Assembly (NCBI RefSeq): GCF_004168205.1
Contig: NZ_RCYB01000016.1
Location: forward strand, 1-39,783
Length of the DNA stretch: 39,783 bases
DNA from: Catenibacterium sp. co_0103
GTDB taxonomy: Bacteria; Bacillota_I; Bacilli_A; Erysipelotrichales; Coprobacillaceae
Direction: 5' to 3'
How positions within the stretch are numbered: position 1 is the stretch's first letter; each line of letters opens with the position of its first letter. Positions 1 through 5,068 of the stretch are shown here, one piece after another. Both the position numbers and the translations under genes were made by a program. The notes below the pieces were generated by a model, which worked only from the letters and a program-made list of their open reading frames with translations, was not told where the DNA came from and did no database searches.

Positions 1-773
1 TTGTTTTCAACGAGTGCCTTCGATACCTGATGGTTAATATCCTGCATCCAACGGTTTTCTCGCTGACCGATAGCTTTCAGTCTTCGTCTTGAGGATGGCG
101 TATGTCGCATCTGGAGTTCCTTACGAAGCTTGGAATATTTAGCACGTTTCTGTTTAATAGCTTTGCCACTAACAAATCCAGACTTATGTTTGCTGTCATA
201 AGTTGCAACAACAAAGTTAATACCTCTGTCAATACCTACAACATTACAGATGTCAGAAATATTACTTTCTTCAACCTCATAGGTAACTGGTATATGCAGA
301 TAGTATTTACCATGTTTATTTACAAGTTTGGCAGTACCAAACTTGTAAATTGTATGATCGAAATACTTAGACATTCCATCTGAAAAATAAGATAACTTCA
401 CACGACCATTAAGCGTATTGATTGAAAAACGGTTTTGCGTTAAGGAATAATCTCTGTTCCAAACCAGGTCGTACTGAGGCTTTTTGAACGATGGTTTAAT
501 CCACTCATTCTGATTTTCAAGAATGGTCTTATATCTGGCGATAACAGTCTTCAAAACAGACTGAGCCATCTGCGATTTAAGGTTAAACTTTTCTCGTAAA
601 ATAGAATACAAAGCCTTATTAAGTGAAAACTGCTTTAAGTCATGAGTACGGAATACATAGTCTGAAACATAATTACAGGCATTACGATAAACAGACATAG
701 TTTCATCAAGCAAAACCTTATCTGTTTCAGCTGCGATTATTTGAATTTTAGCTGTAATAGTCATCTGTTCCAT
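1..773 (-). CDS. tnpB: TnpB, RNA-guided endonuclease of IS200/IS605 elements (3' end off window)
   Basis: The reading frame is open for 257 codons from ATG at 773 to the window edge. A strong ribosome site (AAAGGAGT) precedes it. The start of the protein has the basic OrfB_IS605 N-terminal domain; VGIDRG near residues 180-184 carries the first RuvC aspartate (D182). The remaining RuvC acidic residues and the zinc finger would lie in the missing part. TnpB proteins are known to cut DNA guided by an RNA made from the transposon right end, which keeps the element in the population. No stop or frameshift is seen in the visible part, unlike its partner tnpA. Confidence 0.88.
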   Translation of the reverse strand, partial: MEQMTITAKIQIIAAETDKVLLDETMSVYRNACNYVSDYVFRTHDLKQFSLNKALYSILREKFNLKSQMAQSVLKTVIARYKTILENQNEWIKPSFKKPQYDLVWNRDYSLTQNRFSINTLNGRVKLSYFSDGMSKYFDHTIYKFGTAKLVNKHGKYYLHIPVTYEVEESNISDICNVVGIDRGINFVVATYDSKHKSGFVSGKAIKQKRAKYSKLRKELQMRHTPSSRRRLKAIGQRENRWMQDINHQVSKALVEN

Positions 774-789
774 AGATGTACTCCTTTCA

Positions 790-848
790 TAGATATTTCA
801 CTATATGTTATATCTAAATTATATCTAATTTATAGCGAAATATCTATA
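790..848. promoter_or_regulatory. Inverted repeat between divergent tnpB and tnpA
   Basis: Two 17-bp arms at 790-806 and 832-848 are complementary except for one position, with a 25-bp centre that holds two near-copies of ATATCTAAATT. A minus-strand TATAAT lies in the centre, upstream of tnpB. The arrangement could be an operator, or an RNA hairpin in read-through transcripts. Function is inferred from position only. Confidence 0.5.
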
Positions 849-862
849 TTTTGAGGTGAACT

Positions 863-1258
863 GTGGATAGTAGATACAATCACGAAAATACAGCCTTAAA
901 GTACATATAGGCCTTGTAATCAAATACCGCAAACAACTACCAAAAGGCTCTATTGCCGATGATGTTAAACAAGAGATTCTCCATATACCTAATACACGTG
1001 GCTAAGAAATTATTGCGATAGAAACTGACAAAGACCATATACATTTCTTATTAAGTTACGATACAGCAGATAGAGTTTGCGATATTGTCAAAATTATAAA
1101 GCAGGAAACAGCATACCACTTATGGCAAAAGTATAGTTCGGTCTTATCAAGACAGTATTGGAAGGAAAAAAACATTTTGGTCAGATGGTTATTTTGCTTG
1201 TAGCATTGGAGAAATATCATCAGCAACTATACAAAAATATATTGAAAGTCAGGAATAA
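863..1258 (+). pseudogene. tnpA: Decayed Y1 transposase TnpA of an IS200/IS605 element
   Basis: A GAGGTG ribosome site precedes a GTG start at 863, but the frame soon meets stop codons (after Lys-Tyr-Ile, and again before EIIAIE). A frameshift lies in the A-run before TFWSDGYF. Pieces of the family remain readable across frames: DKDHIHFLL with the HUH histidines, a lysine/glutamine-rich middle, WSDGYFACSIG, and IQKYIESQE holding the expected catalytic tyrosine, ending in TAA at 1256-1258. TnpA normally cuts and joins single-stranded hairpin ends. With several lesions this copy is very unlikely to be active. The identification rests on the HUH and YI.. motifs and on the tnpB neighbour. Confidence 0.82.
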
Positions 1259-1281
1259 TAGATACGATTTACGAGGCTCCT

Positions 1282-1303
1282 CCCACCGCCTAAACGCAGT
1301 GGG
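1282..1303. repeat. Subterminal hairpin of the IS605-like element
   Basis: CCCAC at 1282-1286 pairs with GTGGG at 1299-1303, and inner GC pairs extend the stem around a CTAAAC loop. It lies 24 bases after the tnpA remnant stop and about 30 bases from the element boundary. TnpA of this family recognises such imperfect hairpins at the transposon ends. Confidence 0.65.
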
Positions 1304-1333
1304 TTTCCGCCTATGACAAACGAAAGGATTTAT

Positions 1334-1792
1334 TTATGAAGTCATGGCAGGTGCTGCAATCAAAATAAAGAAGGCATAGGCTCTTGCATAAGGTAATATA
1401 GTAGAAGTTGAATCCATTAAATACATAAGTGGGTTTAGGAATATAAGACCAAGTACCGCAATCAAAGCACCAAAAAAGAGTGAACTAAAAAAGCTTGTAG
1501 ATGCAAATATACGTGCTTCTTCTACTCTTTTTGCCCCTAGTCTTCTTGATATATTTGCGCCTGCTCCATGTCCAAACATAAAGCCAAAGGCTTGTAATAT
1601 CGCCATCAATCCAAAAACAATCCCTACTGCACCTGTAGCACTTGTCCCTACTGTAGAAACAAAGTACGTATCAGCCATGTTATAGATATTAGTCACTAAC
1701 ATTGAGATTGTTGTTGGTAATGCGAGAGTAAGTATCAGAGAAGGGATTGGCTACTTGATCATTCTCTCATACTGTGATTCATATTGTGTCAT
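1334..1792 (-). pseudogene. MATE-family efflux pump, 5' remnant with early stop, cut by an IS
   Basis: The natural start is ATG at 1792, after AAAAGGGG. After 13 codons (ending in Met-Ile-Lys) a TAG at 1751-1753 stops translation; a Gln codon one base away would restore it. The frame then continues with MATE-type sequence: NIYNMADTYFVS, a glycine-rich helix with GHGAGANISRRLG, and two further hydrophobic helices. It ends abruptly after about 150 codons in all, where a full MATE pump has about 450. The IS605-like element occupies the point where the rest should follow. An internal ATG at 1702 would make only a 122-residue fragment starting inside the first helix, so no working pump is expected. 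Confidence 0.85.
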
Positions 1793-1816
1793 ATAACTGT
1801 CCCCTTTTAGTTATTT

Positions 1817-1845
1817 ATTATAAAACTACATCACACTTAAAACAA
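1817..1845 (-). promoter_or_regulatory. Promoter of the MATE remnant
   Basis: On the minus strand TTGTTT (1840-1845) is 17 bases from a perfect TATAAT (1817-1822), 25 bases before the original ATG. The -35 box is weak. Confidence 0.5.
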
Positions 1846-1902
1846 TCAAGGTTCACTTTCTGAAAAAATTGTGATAATGTAGGAGATGCGAGGTATGAGA
1901 AA

Positions 1903-2547
1903 ATGTATAAAAAAATATTAACACTAGTATTATGTGCTTTCTTTGTATTAACTGGATGTTCTTCTAAAACAGCTGTTAAATCACAAGTGAGTACATATGC
2001 AGTCCTTACTAAAAAGAAAAAGAGTGAGCTTCTTAAGATGAAGAAGCATTATGATCTTATTGTAGTGAGAAGTAAAGGTTTAACTACAGAAGATATGAAG
2101 GTTTTAAGAAAGAAGTCTAAACAGATTTATTTCTATATGAGTTCAAAGAAACCACATCATAAAGCTGAAGAGTTAAAGGCTGATGGTATTTTTATTAGTA
2201 AGATTGATGATGCAGATGCGTTAGATGCTCTTATTAAAGAAGCAAATCAGAATAAGTTAAAAGTTATTGTGAATAATGCCTATGATTATAGAGAAACTGT
2301 TTATAAGAATGCTAAGATGGTTGCAGGTATAAACCAGACTAGTATGATGACTAAGAAACAGGGTAAAAAATATGTAAAACAGGATACTGAAGTATCAACA
2401 CGCTTAAAGAAATATTTAAGTACATGTCAGGAAAAAGGTATTGCGACTTATTTAGTAGAGTATACTAAAAATACTGACTGGAGAGCTTCAATCAATGCTT
2501 ATTGTAAGAAGCATCATATTACTTACTACAATCCAACTATTAAGTAA
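1903..2547 (+). CDS. Putative lipoprotein, possible glycosidase-like TIM-barrel fold
   Basis: The 214-residue product starts with a lipoprotein signal: two lysines, a hydrophobic stretch and the lipobox LTGC with the lipidated cysteine at residue 19. The mature part alternates strands and helices (YDLIVVRSKG, LRKKSKQIYFYMS, ADGIFISKID, LKVIVNNAYDY, IATYLVEYT). This resembles the barrel of GH114/TM1410-type proteins (putative polysaccharide hydrolases), but no catalytic residues can be assigned with confidence. It is lysine-rich. The start has GAGGT upstream. The last codons (TYYNPTIK) and the downstream terminator are part of a 217-bp tandem duplication. Substrate and role are unknown. Confidence 0.7.
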   Translation: MYKKILTLVLCAFFVLTGCSSKTAVKSQVSTYAVLTKKKKSELLKMKKHYDLIVVRSKGLTTEDMKVLRKKSKQIYFYMSSKKPHHKAEELKADGIFISKIDDADALDALIKEANQNKLKVIVNNAYDYRETVYKNAKMVAGINQTSMMTKKQGKKYVKQDTEVSTRLKKYLSTCQEKGIATYLVEYTKNTDWRASINAYCKKHHITYYNPTIK

Positions 2548-2548
2548 G

Positions 2549-2571
2549 ACACATGGAAACATGTGTTTTTT
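2549..2571 (+). terminator. Terminator of the lipoprotein gene
   Basis: ACACATG (2549-2555), a GAAA loop and CATGTGT (2560-2566) are followed by a T-run. In the second repeat copy (2766-2783) the stem is ATACATG/CATGTAT: two substitutions that restore one base pair. Confidence 0.75.
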
Positions 2572-2577
2572 ATGTAC

Positions 2578-2670
2578 AAAAAAGACCTCCGAAGAGGTCT
2601 ATTAATAGAAAACCCGAGCAAACATCGTTTGCACAATGCCGCTACTGTAAAAGAATATCTTTTTCCACCT
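2578..2670 (-). ncRNA. Probable small RNA 1, abi-associated, orphan copy
   Basis: A minus-strand transcript of about 93 nt is predicted from an A near 2670 to the T-run at 2578-2583. Visible structure, in transcript order: AAAAGA/TCTTTT hairpin (2663-2649), GCAAAC/GTTTGC hairpin (2632-2618), then a terminator of GACCTC, a TTCG loop and GAGGTC (2599-2584) followed by six T. It has its own promoter. No reading frame is apparent. Upstream lies only a 13-codon remnant of an abi gene. Genes of the Abi_2/AbiF group are known to have a nearby conserved structured RNA; membership in that RNA class is inferred from position and needs a covariance-model search. Confidence 0.62.
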
Positions 2671-2676
2671 GTTACG

Positions 2677-2705
2677 ACAATACACTATCTAAAACCAACT
2701 GTCAA
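2677..2705 (-). promoter_or_regulatory. Promoter of small RNA 1
   Basis: TTGACA (2700-2705) and TATTGT (2677-2682) are 17 bases apart on the minus strand. The -35 box lies in the codons of the abi remnant (Ile-Asp-Ser). Confidence 0.7.
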
Positions 2706-2730
2706 TGACTGATCTGAGAATTTTGAAGCG
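2689..2730 (-). pseudogene. Remnant of a second abi gene (last 13 codons and stop)
   Basis: Read on the minus strand, 2730-2689 encodes RFKILRSVIDSWF and a stop. The intact Abi_2 protein ends in FKFLGLVVDNWF and a stop at exactly the equivalent place, one 217-bp period away. No further abi-like sequence is seen upstream of 2730, where the second copy of the lipoprotein tail begins at 2738. The fragment is either left over from a lost paralogue or was carried along in a tandem duplication; its divergence favours some age. Confidence 0.75.
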
Positions 2731-2794
2731 TCTTTTTACTTACTACAATCCAACTATTAAGCAAGATACATGGAAACATGTATTTTTCATGTAC

Positions 2795-2889
2795 AAAAAA
2801 GACCTCCGAAGAGGTCTATTAATAGAAAACCCGTGCAAACATCGTTTGACCAATGCCGCAACCGTAAAAGAATATCTTTTTCCAGCCAC
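2795..2889 (-). ncRNA. Probable small RNA 2, cognate RNA of the Abi_2 gene
   Basis: The predicted minus-strand RNA of about 90-95 nt runs from near 2889 to the T-run at 2795-2800. It shares with RNA 1 the AAAAGA/TCTTTT hairpin, a CAAAC/GTTTG hairpin (2848-2836, one pair shorter than in RNA 1) and an identical UUCG-loop terminator. It differs in the first bases and in scattered positions around the second hairpin. It starts just downstream of the abi stop codon and has its own promoter, so it can be made separately from the abi mRNA. The position matches the structured RNAs known beside AbiF-type genes; a role as antitoxin or guide is inference. Confidence 0.68.
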
Positions 2890-2893
2890 TTTG

Positions 2894-2922
2894 ATAGTAC
2901 CTTGTCTAAAACCAATTGTCAA
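2894..2922 (-). promoter_or_regulatory. Promoter of small RNA 2, overlapping the abi 3' end
   Basis: TTGACA (2917-2922) lies in the Val-Asp-Asn codons of abi and TACTAT (2894-2899) lies beyond its stop, with exactly 17 bases between. Both boxes are near consensus, so a strong constitutive promoter is expected. Confidence 0.75.
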
Positions 2923-3841
2923 CTACTAATCCAAGAAATTTGAAAGTTCCATGGATTAGTGTATTTGTCTTATAATAACTACAATTTTTATCAATTCTTC
3001 TCATTAATTTCTTCAATTCCCTACTTTCGTATAAGGCAACTCCTTCACTTCTTACCATTTTCTTGTGCATATAGAATAATGTGATGATCTGTTGAATTCT
3101 CACATTACTCATTCTATTTTTTCTAAAATTGGAATTCATATATGGAATACGTATCAATTCCTTTATAATGTCTTTATTTGTTAGATGCTCAGCAGTATGG
3201 GGTCTCAAATCATTCAATATACAATTACTATGAGCTGCTACATTTCTAATTCTTTTACAAGTTAATAATCCATAATAATTATTTTTCATTTCTTTGTCAG
3301 AGAAACGATTAGCACAAAAATAATAGAATGCGACCATCCTTCCGAATGGTATTATTTCAAGAAATACCCATACCGGATAATTCCCATCATATTTCTCAAT
3401 CATATCTCCGCAATATGCATTTCCTCTATTTCTGTTCAATTCATTAAATAAATAATTTCTGTATTTTTCATCCAATAAATCAATATAATCTTTGACGATT
3501 TGATAACCATCTTCATCATACTCATCTATTTTTCTTAATAATTGTAGTTTAGTATGATGTTCAATATCCAAAGCCATTTCTACTACTCTATAGCGAAGAC
3601 GCATATTAATGATCGACATATCAACTAGATAGGCAAACTCCAACCTAATATATTTACCCTTATTTTCTCCACCTGGATGCTTATCATAATTTTTTCTGAA
3701 AGAAGTCAACTTATAATAATTATTGTTGTATTTGAGATACTGTTTAGCAGAATCCTCATCCATGATATTGAAAAGTATTCCCTTGTCTTTCAAATGTTGA
3801 ATCTGTTCATCTAGAGATAGTCTTGGTTTATTATTTTCCAT
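2906..3841 (-). CDS. Abi_2 (AbiF/AbiD-like) HEPN protein, putative abortive-infection RNase
   Basis: The 311-residue product starts at ATG 3841, eight bases after GGAG; a TTG two codons earlier is too close to that site. The N-terminus has the family pattern KPRLSLDEQIQHLKDKGI. PVWVFLEIIPFGR follows near residues 156-168, and the HEPN motif R-x4-H is RNVAAH at 199-204. Proteins of this family (Pfam Abi_2) cause growth arrest on phage infection in lactococci and are thought to be RNases related to the ancestor of Cas13. The gene appears intact. A terminator separates it from the upstream DUF5131 gene. Its 3' end holds the promoter of a small RNA. The HEPN call is firm; defence activity is inferred. 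Confidence 0.85.
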   Translation of the reverse strand: MENNKPRLSLDEQIQHLKDKGILFNIMDEDSAKQYLKYNNNYYKLTSFRKNYDKHPGGENKGKYIRLEFAYLVDMSIINMRLRYRVVEMALDIEHHTKLQLLRKIDEYDEDGYQIVKDYIDLLDEKYRNYLFNELNRNRGNAYCGDMIEKYDGNYPVWVFLEIIPFGRMVAFYYFCANRFSDKEMKNNYYGLLTCKRIRNVAAHSNCILNDLRPHTAEHLTNKDIIKELIRIPYMNSNFRKNRMSNVRIQQIITLFYMHKKMVRSEGVALYESRELKKLMRRIDKNCSYYKTNTLIHGTFKFLGLVVDNWF

Positions 3842-3865
3842 AATCAATCTCCTTTAAACGTATCT

Positions 3866-3893
3866 AAAAAACTATAAGAATTACTCTTATAGT
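3866..3893 (-). terminator. Terminator between DUF5131 and abi genes
   Basis: A 9-bp stem (3871-3879 with 3885-3893, loop of 5) is followed on the minus strand by five T. It ends about 25 bases before the abi start, so it could also act as an attenuator in the abi leader. No clear promoter follows it. Confidence 0.65.
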
Positions 3894-3936
3894 CTTCTAC
3901 TAACTTATACTATTTGAAACTTCTTTTTTCTCATTA

Positions 3937-4812
3937 TCAAAGACATTGTTTACAGCCAAATCTTCTTGCACATCCATTACATATAGGTTTTGATGCACAT
4001 TCTATACAATGTTCACTGAATTCTCTTTTATATAACTGATCCTCTCTTAATTCATTATCAAAGAAATCATAAAAATGATATACTGGTTTCTTTCCTTGAT
4101 AATTCATTTTAGAACGATAAGCTATTCTTGTCTGAGCCACTTTCCCTTTTACTCGATAATGAATACCATCCTTCACAAAATGAGATCCTGTTTCTATAAA
4201 AGTGAATGTAGTGTTCTTATTCACACATTGATTATGTAAAGATTTAATCCAATCGAAGTCACATGCTCTTGTACCACCATAATTCTCTCCACCACATGTC
4301 ACTTCTTCTATGCGTCCATCTAAATACTTTTCTAAATCAATAGGACCAATAAGAGGTGCTAACATCACTCCTCTATGTTTGGCAGGAATATCTAAAAGAA
4401 GTGGTATACGTTCATCAGCACGTTTTTGATTCTCACATGTAACATTAAGTATTACATTCTCATATCCATCACCCCAGTTATCCGGCAAGCATTCTTTAAG
4501 TCTTTCTGCTCTTTTAGTAAGTATATAGAAAATAACATCCTGCCTTCTTCTGATCATTGACCAGACATCATCTCTCCATATATCTGCTTCTTCTAAACAG
4601 AAATCACTTGTCATACAAACTCTTATCTTTTCTCCACTTTGTATCTTATATGTACCATCTCTATTTCTAGAGAGTGGATATGCAAAATCATTGGTCTTAT
4701 ATATATGTGAACCATCTTGATTTCTCATCTTATCTAAAACATACATATAACAATTCATACACCCTTCTGAATACTTTACACATCCATGCCAGGGATTCCA
4801 AATATCATGCAT
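3937..4812 (-). CDS. DUF5131 family (phage Gp37/Gp68-like) protein
   Basis: The 291-residue product begins with WNPWHGC, the hallmark of the Gp37/Gp68 family, and has cysteines at 11, 18 and 21 (C-x6-C-x2-C). This pattern resembles an iron-sulfur or radical-SAM-like site, but activity is unproven for the family. YILTKRAERL, LNVTCENQ and the GGENYGG region are also typical. The C-terminus carries an extra cluster of seven cysteines that may bind metal. The start has AAGGAG upstream. Such genes occur in phages and mobile regions, which fits the neighbouring abi and IS genes. Function is unknown. Confidence 0.8.
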   Translation of the reverse strand: MHDIWNPWHGCVKYSEGCMNCYMYVLDKMRNQDGSHIYKTNDFAYPLSRNRDGTYKIQSGEKIRVCMTSDFCLEEADIWRDDVWSMIRRRQDVIFYILTKRAERLKECLPDNWGDGYENVILNVTCENQKRADERIPLLLDIPAKHRGVMLAPLIGPIDLEKYLDGRIEEVTCGGENYGGTRACDFDWIKSLHNQCVNKNTTFTFIETGSHFVKDGIHYRVKGKVAQTRIAYRSKMNYQGKKPVYHFYDFFDNELREDQLYKREFSEHCIECASKPICNGCARRFGCKQCL

Positions 4813-4835
4813 TACTAACTCCTTATCAAACTTAC

Positions 4836-5036
4836 TTATTTTATTTCAAACCATTTAATAATACGTCCTACACATATGCCATAGAGTGGTGAACGTGTTA
4901 CTAAACAGAGAATAATAGTTGCCGCAATCATTGTAATATCAAAACAGTTCTTACACAAGGAATACGCCTTATTATAATGATTAGAAAAACTTAAGATAAC
5001 TACTCCAAATGAAACTGTACAATAGTGTGATTGCAC
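4836..5036 (-). pseudogene. Possible remnant of a small membrane protein
   Basis: A 66-codon frame with no ribosome site and a GTG start contains a hydrophobic helix (FDITMIAATIILCLV) and ends GICVGRIIKWFEIK. This resembles the last helix of YczE/DUF6198-type membrane proteins, so it may be the tail of a deleted gene. It lies between the ABC exporter terminator and the DUF5131 gene. It may also be chance coding; nothing firmer can be said. Confidence 0.3.
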
Positions 5037-5038
5037 TC

Positions 5039-5064
5039 AAAAAAGCATGCCATCTAGGCATGCT
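5039..5064 (-). terminator. Terminator of the ABC exporter operon
   Basis: AGCATGCC (5044-5051) pairs with GGCATGCT (5057-5064) around a 5-base loop, followed on the minus strand by six T. It lies 4 bases after the exporter stop codon. Confidence 0.85.
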
Positions 5065-5068
5065 CATT

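Larger units (their letters stand above)
1..1334. mobile_element. IS605-like (IS200/IS605 family) element, left part outside the window
   Basis: A divergent pair, tnpB on the minus strand and a broken tnpA on the plus strand, is followed by a subterminal hairpin, the plan of an IS605-type element. The right boundary is placed near 1334 because the MATE reading frame is interrupted there, just after its Ala-Met-Thr-Ser. The other end, and any guide RNA that normally overlaps the tnpB 3' end, lie beyond base 1. Because TnpA is decayed, the copy could move only if a related transposase acted in trans. The exact boundary is uncertain by some bases. Confidence 0.75.
2521..2727. repeat. Tandem duplication, copy 1 (period 217 bp)
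   Basis: This copy contains the last codons of the lipoprotein, its terminator, ncRNA 1 with its promoter, and the last 13 codons of an abi-like gene. Its partner is at 2738-2944. The two agree almost perfectly at the lipoprotein end and the RNA terminator. They differ most between the RNA -10 box and the RNA body. Confidence 0.9.
2738..2944. repeat. Tandem duplication, copy 2
   Basis: This copy repeats 2521-2727. It begins with the lipoprotein tail codons (no longer attached to a gene), then a variant terminator, small RNA 2, its promoter, and the true 3' end of the abi gene. Its T to C change alters the former lipoprotein stop codon. Confidence 0.9.

Noticed and set aside
102..383. A 93-residue plus-strand protein
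   Set aside because: It is antisense to the clear tnpB coding frame.
2705..2929. A 74-residue plus-strand protein containing the lipoprotein tail
   Set aside because: It arises from the tandem duplication and runs antisense to the small RNA and the abi end; no ribosome site.
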